NCBI RefSeq assembly: GCF_040545875.1
Contig: NZ_JBEPMR010000001.1
From: Faecalicatena_A orotica
GTDB taxonomy: Bacteria; Bacillota; Clostridia; Lachnospirales; Lachnospiraceae
Strand: one strand, 5' to 3'
DNA length: 64,000 nt
Shown in pieces: positions 40,766-49,232 of the stretch. Under the pieces are notes generated by a model. That model was not told the origin of the DNA and made no database searches. It was given only the letters and a program-made list of their open reading frames with translations. The translations under genes and the position numbers were made by a program. Position 1 is the first letter of the stretch. Each line of letters begins with the position of its first letter.

Positions 40766-41149
40766 CTACTCCTGATTCTCCATCTCGACGCCTGCTACTT
40801 TGATGTTGACGTCTGCTACTTCGAGTCCTGTCATGTTCTCGACAGCATTTTTTACTTTTTCCTGTACCTTGGAAGAGATCTCCATGATACTGTAGTTATA
40901 TTTCAGGTTCAGTGCCAGTGATACGGTCACTACGCCCTCAAGCACGTCCACCTTTACGCCTTTGGAAAGGTTCTTCATGCCGAGCTTGCTGATCAGCTCG
41001 TTTGTGATATTCCCTGCCATTGATGCAACACCCTCTACTTCTGTAGCGGCCAGTGCTGCTATGATTGCAACTACTTCGTCTGCAATCTTAACTTCTCCTA
41101 AGCTGGAGTCGTTCTGTATTGAATAGGTATTTCTTTCATCCTTTGCCAT
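40766..41149 (-). CDS. Asp23/Gls24-family envelope stress protein
   Basis: 127 residues, soluble. The core VKIADEVVAIIAALAATEVEGVASM and VSLALNLKYNYSIMEISSKVQEKVKNAVENMTGLEVADVNI is characteristic of Asp23 proteins, which in staphylococci form a membrane-attached layer through a partner. The gene commonly precedes nusB in clostridia. AGGAGG precedes the ATG, and a promoter lies 47-74 bases upstream, so it can be transcribed apart from prfC. Confidence 0.93.
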   Translation of the reverse strand: MAKDERNTYSIQNDSSLGEVKIADEVVAIIAALAATEVEGVASMAGNITNELISKLGMKNLSKGVKVDVLEGVVTVSLALNLKYNYSIMEISSKVQEKVKNAVENMTGLEVADVNIKVAGVEMENQE

Positions 41150-41195
41150 TTGTAAAAACCTCCTGTCGGTTTGAATCTTTTTTCATCCTTTTTAC

Positions 41196-41223
41196 ATTAT
41201 AACAAATATCCCTATGTTTGCAA
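41196..41223 (-). promoter_or_regulatory. Promoter of the Asp23 gene
   Basis: Minus strand TTGCAA (41223-41218), 16-base spacer, TATAAT (41201-41196). Confidence 0.75.
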
Positions 41224-41232
41224 AGGGAAATA

Positions 41233-42825
41233 TCAGGAACGTCCGAATTCAGATAGCCTTAAGTCCTTGTTGCGGTCCAGTGTCATGCGAATGCTCCACT
41301 CGTGTGCAAACAACAAAAGCGGACGGTCTTTTAAGTCCTTGATCTTCTTCATGTCTGAGGTTCCTACCAGTTTATCCATGTTGATCTCTTCATTTTCAAT
41401 CCATCTGATATATTCATACGGAAGGTTTTCCAGACGGATTTCAACATTGTATTCGTTCTTCAGGCGGTATTTCAGTACGTCGAACTGCAGAACGCCTACT
41501 ACACCGACAATGATCTCTTCCATACCGGTGTTGTATTCCTGAAATATCTGAATCGCACCTTCCTGTGCGATCTGGTTGATTCCTTTTACGAACTGCTTCC
41601 GTTTCATGGTATCCATCTGCCGCACCCTTGCAAAGTGTTCCGGAGCAAAGGTTGGGATTCCTTCGTATGCAAACCGTTCTTTCGATGTTGTAAGTGTATC
41701 CCCGATAGAAAAAATACCGGGGTCAAAAATGCCGATGATGTCGCCGCCGTATGCATTTTCGATGATCTTTCTCTCGCTTGCCATCATCTGCTGGGGCTGG
41801 GACAGGCGCACTTCTTTCCCGCCCTGTATATGATAGACGGACATCCCTGCTTCAAACGCACCGGAACAGATTCTCATAAATGCGATTCTGTCTCTGTGTG
41901 CCTTATTCATATTCGCCTGAATCTTAAATACAAATGCAGAAAAATCCTCTTCTTTCATCGGATCAATCTCACCGTGATCCGACATTCTGGGAAGCGGGGA
42001 GGTTGTCATTTTCAGGAAGTGCTCCAGAAATGTCTCAACCCCGAAATTTGTCAGTGCAGATCCGAAGAATACGGGGGAAAGTTCTCCCTTATTAACCATC
42101 TCCTGATCAAATTCCGCTGAAGCGCCATCCAGCAGTTCAATCTCGTCCTCCAGAGCGATCTTCGCCTCTGTACCCAGTATCCAGTCGAGCTCCGGGTTAT
42201 TGACATCAATCTTGCGCACTTCACCTGTTGTGGTGCCTTTATTTGTATCGGAAAAGAGTTCTACTTCCTTCTGTTCCCTGTCAAATACCCCTTTAAAAGC
42301 CTTTCCTGAACCAATCGGCCAGTTAATGGGGCAGGTTGCAATTCCCAGTTCCTTCTCGATCTCATCTAAAAGCTCGAAAGTATCCCTCGCCTCCCTGTCC
42401 ATCTTATTGATAAACGTAAAAATCGGGATGTGCCTCATAACACAAACCTTAAACAGCTTCCTCGTCTGTGCCTCAACACCCTTTGATGCATCTATCACCA
42501 TCACGGCCGAATCCGCCGCCATCAGCGTGCGGTACGTGTCCTCCGAGAAATCCTGATGCCCCGGTGTATCCAGGATGTTAATACAGAAGCCGCCATAATT
42601 AAACTGCAGCACGGATGATGTGACGGAAATACCTCTTTCCTTCTCAATCTCCATCCAGTCTGATACTGCATGCTTTGCAGTCGCTTTTCCTTTCACGGAC
42701 CCCGCCTGGTTGATGGCGCCGCCATAAAGCAGGAACTTCTCCGTAAGAGTAGTCTTTCCGGCATCCGGGTGGGATATTATCGCAAATGTTCTTCTTTTCT
42801 TTATTTCATTCGTAATCTCTGACAT
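41233..42825 (-). CDS. prfC: Peptide chain release factor 3
   Basis: 530 residues from the ATG at 42825 (AGGAG upstream); the in-frame codon at 42858 is less likely. A translational GTPase that recycles RF1/RF2 after termination. G1 is SHPDAGKTTLTEK, G3 is DTPGHQDFSEDTY, and NKMD is the G4 motif. C-terminal domains II and III are complete (LQFDVLKYRLKNEYNVEIRL). It sits between the spoIIIA operon and asp23 with its own promoter. Confidence 0.95.
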   Translation of the reverse strand: MSEITNEIKKRRTFAIISHPDAGKTTLTEKFLLYGGAINQAGSVKGKATAKHAVSDWMEIEKERGISVTSSVLQFNYGGFCINILDTPGHQDFSEDTYRTLMAADSAVMVIDASKGVEAQTRKLFKVCVMRHIPIFTFINKMDREARDTFELLDEIEKELGIATCPINWPIGSGKAFKGVFDREQKEVELFSDTNKGTTTGEVRKIDVNNPELDWILGTEAKIALEDEIELLDGASAEFDQEMVNKGELSPVFFGSALTNFGVETFLEHFLKMTTSPLPRMSDHGEIDPMKEEDFSAFVFKIQANMNKAHRDRIAFMRICSGAFEAGMSVYHIQGGKEVRLSQPQQMMASERKIIENAYGGDIIGIFDPGIFSIGDTLTTSKERFAYEGIPTFAPEHFARVRQMDTMKRKQFVKGINQIAQEGAIQIFQEYNTGMEEIIVGVVGVLQFDVLKYRLKNEYNVEIRLENLPYEYIRWIENEEINMDKLVGTSDMKKIKDLKDRPLLLFAHEWSIRMTLDRNKDLRLSEFGRS

Positions 42826-42895
42826 ATCTTTCAAATCTCCTATTCTGCTGCTGAACATGATGCATCATCGTAACTGTTCTGGACAGATACGAATA

Positions 42896-42924
42896 ATTTT
42901 AACACAATAACAGGGACGCCGCAA
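42896..42924 (-). promoter_or_regulatory. Candidate prfC promoter
   Basis: Minus strand TTGCGG (42924-42919), 17-base spacer, TAAAAT (42901-42896). Confidence 0.6.
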
Positions 42925-42931
42925 TTGTTTG

Positions 42932-43011
42932 CTGGAAATATTCTGCCCAATTTCCAGAATTTTTTACACGTTTGATTCTTTTTATAGTTGAATTGTGCAA
43001 AATATTTCCAG
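42932..43011 (-). terminator. Inverted repeats after spoIIIAH, probable terminator with alternative folds
   Basis: CTGGAAATATTCTGC (42932-42946) and GCAAAATATTTCCAG (42997-43011) are complementary in 14 of 15 positions. Between them ATTTCCAG (42950-42957) can instead pair with the first copy, next to a T-run on the plus strand. Two hairpins are therefore mutually exclusive. The position after the last spoIIIA gene suggests termination. Confidence 0.5.
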
Positions 43012-43027
43012 TATTTATGTAGCCTTC

Positions 43028-43648
43028 CTATTCCCCGCTTTCATGGATAGGAGTAATTACTATATTTTCCGGTGAAATTTCTGTCTTCCTTGTCACAATA
43101 TCCTCGATCTGGGCGCGGTTCGCATCTGTCAGTTCTGCACTGTCTACGACGATATCGGCAGAATCAGCCGTCAGGCTTACCACTGCATCTGAAAATCCTT
43201 TGGAAGCCATCAGTGTTTCGATTGCCACTTCCTGCTCAGAAAGCTCTGTCATCTTGACCATCTGTGCAACTGCATCCTGTTTCTCCTCATCACTGATATT
43301 TGTATTGTCGATAATTGCCTGAAGAGTTTCTTTATTCTGGGCACGGACCTGTTCTCTGGCCACTTTAGCCTGCGCTACCGTCGTATCTGTTCCGCCGTTA
43401 GTCAGCACCGCTGCCCCCGGTGTTCCTTCCACCTCGGAATCATTGCTTGCAATGTCCCCTGTCCCTGTCTCAACATCTTCTTCCGAGATGTCCAAGAGCT
43501 CCTTGTTTGCCAGCTCTGCATTTGCTTCTGTAGTACTTTTCTCCGTTTCTCCGAACAGCCGCCCTGAATAATTCAGGTATCCGGCAATGGCAATCATAAC
43601 TGCCAAAGTAGTAATGATGATCTGATTTTTCTTAAATAAACGCTTCAC
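43028..43648 (-). CDS. spoIIIAH: Stage III sporulation protein AH (SpoIIIAH)
   Basis: 206 residues. One N-terminal membrane segment (IIITTLAVMIAIAGYLNYSG) is followed by an acidic linker and a C-terminal YscJ/FliF-like ring-building domain (VAIETLMASKGFSDAVVSLTADSADIVVD). In Bacillus it sits in the mother-cell membrane and binds forespore SpoIIQ to form the channel. The start codon is GTG, with AAAGGAGG upstream. Last gene of the operon. Confidence 0.94.
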   Translation of the reverse strand: MKRLFKKNQIIITTLAVMIAIAGYLNYSGRLFGETEKSTTEANAELANKELLDISEEDVETGTGDIASNDSEVEGTPGAAVLTNGGTDTTVAQAKVAREQVRAQNKETLQAIIDNTNISDEEKQDAVAQMVKMTELSEQEVAIETLMASKGFSDAVVSLTADSADIVVDSAELTDANRAQIEDIVTRKTEISPENIVITPIHESGE

Positions 43649-43662
43649 TTGGAATCCTCCTT

Positions 43663-44271
43663 TTATGTATCAGTCCTTTTCATTATTTTTATTTTATGCG
43701 CCTCTACACCGAATAATGCCTGTATTGCTTCAGTAATATTCTGTACTACGACTGCATTATCTCCCCCGTCCGCGATTACAATGACACCGGCTATTTCCGG
43801 TGTCATTTCCTTACTCACATAAGGCGACTGCGAACCGTCCGCCCCCTGCTCATAGATGCTTGTTTTATCACTCGAATTGTCCTGCACGGTCCTTGTGCCT
43901 CCCGAGCTGTCCTCCTCATCGGTCTTCTGGCTGCTCTGCTGCTGGTCCTTCTCTATGATTTTCTGTCCGGAAGATTTTAAGGTAATCATCACCTCTGTCT
44001 TTCCGACCCCCTCGACATATTCCAGCGCCCTGGCAACTCTGTTTTCCAGATATTCCTCATATTCCTCACTTGTATCCGGGTAGCCATTATCCGCCGTGCC
44101 CGCAGACGCGGCTGAATCACTGTCCCCTGCATTTTTCTTCTTATCCGGAGTTGGAATCGCAATCACCACAAGGAGGATTCCAACGAGCAGGAGAATCAGC
44201 AGCTGATTTTTTTTAGGGAGCATTTTTTTATCTTTAAGCTTACCCAGCAGGGCTTTCCACTTATTGTCCAA
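43663..44271 (-). CDS. spoIIIAG: Stage III sporulation protein AG (SpoIIIAG)
   Basis: 202 residues with one N-terminal membrane segment (LLILLLVGILLVVIAIP) and a C-terminal ring-building domain (YLENRVARALEYVEGVGKTEVMITL...EIAGVIVIADGGDNAVVVQNITEAIQALFG). The central region is Gln/Ser/Asp-rich and probably disordered. The start overlaps the spoIIIAF end by 11 bases. Confidence 0.94.
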   Translation of the reverse strand: MDNKWKALLGKLKDKKMLPKKNQLLILLLVGILLVVIAIPTPDKKKNAGDSDSAASAGTADNGYPDTSEEYEEYLENRVARALEYVEGVGKTEVMITLKSSGQKIIEKDQQQSSQKTDEEDSSGGTRTVQDNSSDKTSIYEQGADGSQSPYVSKEMTPEIAGVIVIADGGDNAVVVQNITEAIQALFGVEAHKIKIMKRTDT

Positions 44272-44632
44272 CCTGTATATCCTCCACTTCTACCTTATTT
44301 TGAGACTCTTCCTCCTCATGGTCAGTCCCTTCCTGATATTCTTCAGGGAGAAAATCCAGAATGTCCAGATCCTTTAAATAATCTTTCTGCCTCTCAATTT
44401 CCTCTTTTTCCATCTCATATTCCTTGCTGTGATACAGGCTGTAGAAGGTGTCTTCCTTACCTGTCAGCTTCAGAACCGGTGTAAGCATAAGCAGAATCAT
44501 TACCATGCCGGAAAAAAACTGGATATATCTCTTATAGTTCTTTCCCGGAAGAATCTGGAGCACTGCCGTAATAATGACCAGATAAAATGCCAGATTCTGT
44601 ATCCATTCATATAAAAACTCAAACATCTCCAT
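44261..44632 (-). CDS. spoIIIAF: Stage III sporulation protein AF (SpoIIIAF)
   Basis: 123 residues. Two hydrophobic segments near the N-terminus (IQNLAFYLVIITAVLQILP; IQFFSGMVMILLMLTPVLKL) and an acidic C-terminal tail. The PGKNYKRYIQFFSGMVMILL motif is typical of SpoIIIAF. Overlaps spoIIIAG and begins six bases after spoIIIAE. Confidence 0.92.
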   Translation of the reverse strand: MEMFEFLYEWIQNLAFYLVIITAVLQILPGKNYKRYIQFFSGMVMILLMLTPVLKLTGKEDTFYSLYHSKEYEMEKEEIERQKDYLKDLDILDFLPEEYQEGTDHEEEESQNKVEVEDIQVGQ

Positions 44633-44638
44633 CCCCCG

Positions 44639-45838
44639 TCAGGTTGTCGTTGCTGTCACAACCGCAATGGTAAGCAGGAATAGGACCCCTGTTGAAAATA
44701 CAACCTTTACCAGAAGCTCATACCCCTCGCTCACGCTGCTGATGCACCCGGTAATCCGTTTATCCGAAACAGGCTGGACCAGAGCGGCCGCCAGCTTATA
44801 CATCAGTGTCATCACTGCCATCTGCAGAATAGGGACTGCACAGACCGCGATCAGAATGGCCGCCCCCGCCATACCGATTCCATTCTTAATCAGCACGGCA
44901 GTCCCCAGTACCACATCCGTCACACCGCCGATCGCATTGCCAATCCCCGGAATCGCTTCCGCCGCCTTTGTCAATGCACTCCTCTTAAGGGCGTCGATTG
45001 CCGGGGCCAGCATGCCCTGGATCAGATTGATTCCGATTACACAGGTTACAAGTGTCTTAAGGATCCAGGCGACCAGCTTTTTTAACAATTCCGCGAATTG
45101 GGACAAGTATTCCTCTCCCGCCAGATAGTTCATCACCTGTACCATAATATAAATGTTGACAATCGGAAGCAGGAATTTCAGAATCAGTACCTCTACAATA
45201 TAGATCAGGAAAAGTACAATGTTGTAAAAAATTAGGGAACTGCTGCTTCCGGAGGCAATCGCCACAGCAAGAAAATAGCTTGGACACAGCACGCGCATAA
45301 AGTCCAGCAGGATCTCCAGATGCCCTTCGATCCCGGCCATTGCAATCCTGAATGCATTCAGGCACATCGTAATCAGCAGCATGTATAAGACATAAAAACT
45401 GATCTCGGATACCTGCTTATTCTGAAATGCATTGGAAAAATTCGTAAAGACTGCAGCTATGACCGCAATCAGCAGCATATACGCCAGATTCTGCCTGTTA
45501 TAACGGAATTCATAACCCAGCTGGTCCTTTATGAACTCAAGGACCAGTTTCCCGGCACCTTCCCCTCCCCCGTCGATTAAGGAAGAAACCAGTTCCTGAA
45601 AACTCATTTTTTCATCTGGGAAGATTTTCTTAAGGCTGTCATCAATTTCCGTAAAATCAAACTCAGAGAACAGTCTGCTCTCTGTTTCACTCTCGACTTC
45701 ACCGTAATCTACCTCTGTATCTTCCGTATCCACTTCTGCCGCATATACAATCAGCTGTCCCGGCCCCATTATGACGACGGCCAGAAAAACAAGACATAAC
45801 ATATATTTCCACTTTATCATCTTTTTTTTATGTTTCAT
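44639..45838 (-). CDS. spoIIIAE: Stage III sporulation protein AE (SpoIIIAE)
   Basis: 399 residues. A signal-like N-terminus (MLCLVFLAVVIMGPGQLIVYAAE) is followed by an acidic stretch and a large C-terminal part with several membrane segments, family-typical LAGEEYLSQFAELLKKLVAW and GIGNAIGGVTDVVLGTAVLIKNGIG. A core membrane component of the SpoIIIA-SpoIIQ complex. Its ATG overlaps the spoIIIAD stop as ATGA. Confidence 0.95.
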   Translation of the reverse strand: MKHKKKMIKWKYMLCLVFLAVVIMGPGQLIVYAAEVDTEDTEVDYGEVESETESRLFSEFDFTEIDDSLKKIFPDEKMSFQELVSSLIDGGGEGAGKLVLEFIKDQLGYEFRYNRQNLAYMLLIAVIAAVFTNFSNAFQNKQVSEISFYVLYMLLITMCLNAFRIAMAGIEGHLEILLDFMRVLCPSYFLAVAIASGSSSSLIFYNIVLFLIYIVEVLILKFLLPIVNIYIMVQVMNYLAGEEYLSQFAELLKKLVAWILKTLVTCVIGINLIQGMLAPAIDALKRSALTKAAEAIPGIGNAIGGVTDVVLGTAVLIKNGIGMAGAAILIAVCAVPILQMAVMTLMYKLAAALVQPVSDKRITGCISSVSEGYELLVKVVFSTGVLFLLTIAVVTATTT

Positions 45839-46221
45839 GCCAGAAACTCCCTGATCGTCTCCAGAAGGGCAAGCAATACCGGCATCCCAAGGGCAAGAAT
45901 CGTAAGTTTGCTGAAGATTTCGATCTGGACTGCAATTGTCTGGTATCCGGCATCTTTGCAGACACTGGAAGAAAACTCGGCTATGTATGTGATTCCGATC
46001 ATTTTCAGCATCGTGGCGATATAGCTTGTATCAATCTTGATATACTGGCTTATCTGGGATACCGTCCTGACAAACAGCTCCAGCTTGTCTACAATACAGA
46101 CAAAGATCAGAATACTGATTGCCACACTCATATAGACACCGTATTCTGATTTGCCGCTCTTAAACTGAATAGATAAAAGCGCCCCGATGACACCGATTGC
46201 CCCGATTTGAATCATACTCAT
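45835..46221 (-). CDS. spoIIIAD: Stage III sporulation protein AD (SpoIIIAD)
   Basis: 128 residues from the ATG at 46221 (AGGAGGGG nine bases upstream); the in-frame codon at 46242 overlaps the ribosome site. A multi-pass membrane protein with SGKSEYGVYMSVAISILIFVCIVDKLE and the AEFSSSVCKDAGYQTIAVQIE motif of the family. Confidence 0.94.
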   Translation of the reverse strand: MSMIQIGAIGVIGALLSIQFKSGKSEYGVYMSVAISILIFVCIVDKLELFVRTVSQISQYIKIDTSYIATMLKMIGITYIAEFSSSVCKDAGYQTIAVQIEIFSKLTILALGMPVLLALLETIREFLA

Positions 46222-46280
46222 AGACGTACTCCCCTCCTGCATTTTTTATTGCTTCGTTATGCTGTCCGTGTTCCTGTGTG

Positions 46281-46475
46281 TCACAGAGAAAATAACTGTT
46301 TGATAGATATAAACAGGTCATAGATATAAGGCAGCACCCAGGACAATACAAGGATCAGTCCCGCAAAACTTGTAAGAAATGCCTGCTCATCTCTTCCGCT
46401 GTGTTTCAGCACCTGGCTCAGAATCGAAACCAATATTCCGACTGCTGCAATTTTAAATATCAGATTTATGGTCAT
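46281..46475 (-). CDS. spoIIIAC: Stage III sporulation protein AC (SpoIIIAC)
   Basis: 64 residues, two hydrophobic helices separated by a polar turn (LKHSGRDEQAFLTSFAG), exactly the SpoIIIAC pattern. Lies 19 bases after spoIIIAB with a GGAGGAG site upstream. Confidence 0.94.
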   Translation of the reverse strand: MTINLIFKIAAVGILVSILSQVLKHSGRDEQAFLTSFAGLILVLSWVLPYIYDLFISIKQLFSL

Positions 46476-46494
46476 GGACTCCTCCCACTTGTAG

Positions 46495-47013
46495 TTATAT
46501 CAGTATGACAACCAGAAAGATTCCCCCCATCACGCCAAGACAGTTGCTGATCCTTTTCTTTGCTGCCATTCCTTCTCTCACTTTTTCTATTTCCAGTTCC
46601 AGACGGTTCAGATAAAGCTGCATCGTCCTGCTGGATGTATCCGGGTCCAGCTGTCCCAAAAAGGTTCCAAGTTCTTTCAACTGGATGGAATGGACACTTT
46701 TCAGATGCAGTTCCTTCAAATATCTGTCAATGGAACGGTTCCATATCTTGGAAAACTCATCTTCTTCGCGGTACTCAACCTGCCTCTCCATAGCCTTAAG
46801 CCACTTCCGGTAAGGTTCCTTTGTTCTCACGGCAACTCGTCCGAACACTTCTCCCAGCGGCGCATTGGAATACTCAATCTCGCCCTTTAGCATGTACACA
46901 ATATGCCGGATATACAGCAGTTTCTCCAGATACCGCTGCAATTCCGTGCCGTAGGCAATCCCTGCCCCCGTAGTCGCCGCTATAATAAGCAGGCTCCCTA
47001 TAAATCTCTGCAT
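46495..47013 (-). CDS. spoIIIAB: Stage III sporulation protein AB (SpoIIIAB)
   Basis: 172 residues. An N-terminal hydrophobic segment with glycines (FIGSLLIIAATTGAGIAYG) and a C-terminal one (GGIFLVVILI) flank a helical cytoplasmic domain distantly related to type II secretion GspF. Overlaps the end of spoIIIAA by 16 bases. Confidence 0.92.
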   Translation of the reverse strand: MQRFIGSLLIIAATTGAGIAYGTELQRYLEKLLYIRHIVYMLKGEIEYSNAPLGEVFGRVAVRTKEPYRKWLKAMERQVEYREEDEFSKIWNRSIDRYLKELHLKSVHSIQLKELGTFLGQLDPDTSSRTMQLYLNRLELEIEKVREGMAAKKRISNCLGVMGGIFLVVILI

Positions 47014-47942
47014 AGCAGGCTCCCCCGTTCATCATAGATTGCCTTCACCTCTCCAGGCCGTTTTTCATTTCCCAGTACTATATAGCGTTCAAACCTGCGT
47101 TCTTTTATCAGCCTGCCAAGCACAGGCTTATCATGTGCCTCATCCATCGTAAGTCCATGTACGCTTGCAATCATCTTGCATCCGCACTGCATTGCATACT
47201 CAATCGCATGGATATCCTCCGCCGAACCGATTTCATCCACCGCAATCACCTGCGGCGCCATAGAACGGATCAGCATAATCATCCCCTCCGCTTTCGGACA
47301 ACAGTCCAGCACATCGGTGCGCATTCCCAGCTCGTTCTGGGCTACTCCCAGATAGCAGCCGCCGATCTCAGACCTTTCATCAACCACGCCAACCGTACAC
47401 CCTTTTACATAGGTATTTCCATCTGAAATCTGCCTTATCAGGTCCCGGATCAAGGTCGTCTTCCCGCACCTCGGCGGGGAAATAACAAGCGTATGGCACA
47501 CCTGTGCATTCTTCGTAATGTAAGGCAGAATCTTATCCGCACACCCCAGCACCTCATGGGACATCCTTATATTCACGGAAGAAATGTACTGGAGATTCTT
47601 CACGTGGTCTCCTTCCAGTACTGCTTTTCCCATCACTCCCACACGGTGCCCTCCTTCAATGGTAATGAATCCCTGTCTCATCTCATGTTCATAGGCATAG
47701 AGTGAGTAATGACTGGTATATTCCAGTGTCTCCCTGATCTCATCTCTCGTAACAACGTGTCCTTCCGGCTGCCCATTTGGCAGTATCCGCTCCTCATTGT
47801 TATAAATGACCATCAGAGGCTTCCCAATCCGAAGCCGGATTTCCTGTACCTTTTTAAAATCCAGAGCCTCATTCTCAACAACTGAACGGACCGGACGCGC
47901 AAGTACCTGAAGCACCTGCTGTTTTCTGCTATTTTCATTCAT
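46998..47942 (-). CDS. spoIIIAA: Stage III sporulation protein AA (SpoIIIAA) ATPase
   Basis: 314 residues from the ATG at 47942 (GAGGTGG upstream). A secretion-type ATPase with Walker A SPPRCGKTTLIRDL and Walker B-like QVIAVDEIGSAEDI, and an N-terminal RNA/nucleotide-binding region (RGFI-like TIEGGHRVGVMGKAV). It is proposed to power assembly or transport by the mother cell-forespore channel. First gene of the eight-gene spoIIIA operon, which is complete and in standard order here. Confidence 0.95.
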   Translation of the reverse strand: MNENSRKQQVLQVLARPVRSVVENEALDFKKVQEIRLRIGKPLMVIYNNEERILPNGQPEGHVVTRDEIRETLEYTSHYSLYAYEHEMRQGFITIEGGHRVGVMGKAVLEGDHVKNLQYISSVNIRMSHEVLGCADKILPYITKNAQVCHTLVISPPRCGKTTLIRDLIRQISDGNTYVKGCTVGVVDERSEIGGCYLGVAQNELGMRTDVLDCCPKAEGMIMLIRSMAPQVIAVDEIGSAEDIHAIEYAMQCGCKMIASVHGLTMDEAHDKPVLGRLIKERRFERYIVLGNEKRPGEVKAIYDERGSLLCRDL

Positions 47943-47961
47943 CTTGTCCACCTCTTTAAAC

Positions 47962-47989
47962 AATATATGAGGGGATCTATAAAATATGA
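47962..47989 (-). promoter_or_regulatory. SigE-like promoter of the spoIIIA operon
   Basis: Minus strand TCATATT (47989-47983), 13-base spacer, CATATATT (47969-47962). This fits the mother-cell sigma-E consensus (KMATATT ... CATACAHT) at nearly every position and lies 20 bases before the spoIIIAA start, matching the known sigma-E control of this operon in Bacillus. Confidence 0.75.
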
Positions 47990-48025
47990 GTAGTAATTGA
48001 GGGATTTATTTGATTAATTTAAGAA

Positions 48026-48063
48026 CTGAGTAAGACTCCGCCAGACTGCGGAGGCTTACTCAG
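48026..48063. repeat. Perfect-ended hairpin between spoIIIAA and the unknown membrane protein
   Basis: CTGAGTAAG (48026-48034) pairs with CTTACTCAG (48055-48063), and CCGC/GCGG pair inside. No T-run follows on either strand, so a simple intrinsic terminator is unlikely. Confidence 0.6.
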
Positions 48064-48079
48064 ATTTATGATTAAAAAT

Positions 48080-48185
48080 GCCCCGGTGCCAGAATGCACC
48101 CCTTCTTTGCTGGAATTTGAATCAAAAGTTTCCATTTTCAGGGAGGGACTCCTGATTGTGCCTGGGGGCACGCTTCTGGCTGGGC
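48080..48185. repeat. Compact imperfect inverted repeat with two inner hairpins
   Basis: GCCC...GCCAGAA...CCCC on the left (48080-48102) is complementary to GGGG...TTCTGGC...GGGC on the right (about 48164-48185) with small bulges. Inside, TGGAA/TTCCA and TCAGG/CCTGA can form two short hairpins. The fold resembles a small version of the foldback elements, but it lacks their shared ends and A/T tracts. It ends 16 bases after the neighbouring gene's stop. Confidence 0.45.
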
Positions 48186-48201
48186 TGGAATATGGCGGTT
48201 A

Positions 48202-49107
48202 TTAGATGTTTTCTGCTGACAGCTGGGCTGATATTACTGCATTGTACTTTCTCAGTTCGGATTCCGGCGGAATGATACGGGCCTCATCCGCAAGTCTTTG
48301 GATATCTGCCCTTATTTTTGTATATGTATGATCTGCCTCTTTGACTGCATTGTACAGCATGCTCTGGTTTTCCCCGGTCCGGCCCTGCCTTTCCTCCAGG
48401 TTATCTATATCCCGGGCAACGAGGCCCTGCTCTGATTCACTTTCGTACAGGTCACACGCTTCTTCCAGATTAAGGCATCTCCCATCTGACAGATATTGAT
48501 AAATAGAAGCTATGGGAACCAGCCCACGGTACCGGTGGGCTATATCCAGGGTATTATACCGTGCCTCCAGTATTTGATTAGTCCGTATTAAATTCTGACG
48601 GCCAATATTGTATTGGAACTGGAGACTCGCTTTATAATCCTGAAAATGATTCTGGATCAGGATAACTCTATTCTTTTCTGCATCATCCCTGTCCTGCATA
48701 ATTCTCATATAGCAGACAAAAACACAAACAATTATACAGAGCACAACCGTAATCTTATAGTATGTAGATATGGAACCGGCCAGCCCCGCCTCAACATTTT
48801 TCAACAATTCTTTACTGACACTATTGAACAGCGCCGTCACTGCCGATATGATCAGAATGATTAAAATGCATGGAACACACAGGAAAAATGCTGCCCGGAA
48901 TGTCTCCGACAGACTTTTCTTTTTAACAGCTTCCCGGCCTGCCTCTTTTTTCAGATCAGGCGTATCATTTGTCAGATGATAAGTGATACAATCCAGTATT
49001 TTATTCTGTTCTAACACTGATATTTCCAATTCGTACAGCTCTTTTATATAACCTGCAGGATAGCTGCCTGCAGGTATTTTCTCTTTAGTCATTCTGCTTT
49101 TCTCCAT
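48202..49107 (-). CDS. Membrane protein of unknown function with coiled-coil C-terminal region
   Basis: 301 residues; a better ribosome site (GGAG, nine-base spacing) supports an alternative start at 49092 (296 residues). Two membrane segments lie at about 72-94 and 117-134. The C-terminal ~165 residues are charged and helical with RYNTLDIAHRYRGLVPIASIYQYLSDGRC-type sequence and heptad-like stretches, likely cytoplasmic. I recognise no characterised family. It is divergent from an XRE regulator with an inverted-repeat operator between them, so the two probably form a regulated unit. It may be accessory DNA inserted beside the spoIIIA operon. Confidence 0.75.
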   Translation of the reverse strand: MEKSRMTKEKIPAGSYPAGYIKELYELEISVLEQNKILDCITYHLTNDTPDLKKEAGREAVKKKSLSETFRAAFFLCVPCILIILIISAVTALFNSVSKELLKNVEAGLAGSISTYYKITVVLCIIVCVFVCYMRIMQDRDDAEKNRVILIQNHFQDYKASLQFQYNIGRQNLIRTNQILEARYNTLDIAHRYRGLVPIASIYQYLSDGRCLNLEEACDLYESESEQGLVARDIDNLEERQGRTGENQSMLYNAVKEADHTYTKIRADIQRLADEARIIPPESELRKYNAVISAQLSAENI

Positions 49108-49133
49108 AATTTCTCTTTGGTCAAGGCAATTTT

Positions 49134-49214
49134 AATCTAATGGATGTAATTTGTCAACATCTATTAGATTATTTTTTAAACTATTGGTTATGTTTAAAAT
49201 AAATCTATTAGGAT
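49134..49214. promoter_or_regulatory. Operator-like repeats between XRE regulator and membrane protein
   Basis: AATCTAATGGATG (49134-49146) and CATCTATTAGATT (49158-49170) are a 13-base inverted repeat with one mismatch. A third half-site, AATCTATTAGGAT, follows at 49202-49214, close to the regulator's start. Likely binding sites for the XRE protein, covering both divergent promoters. Confidence 0.65.
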
Positions 49215-49232
49215 ATATGAGGTAAAATAATC

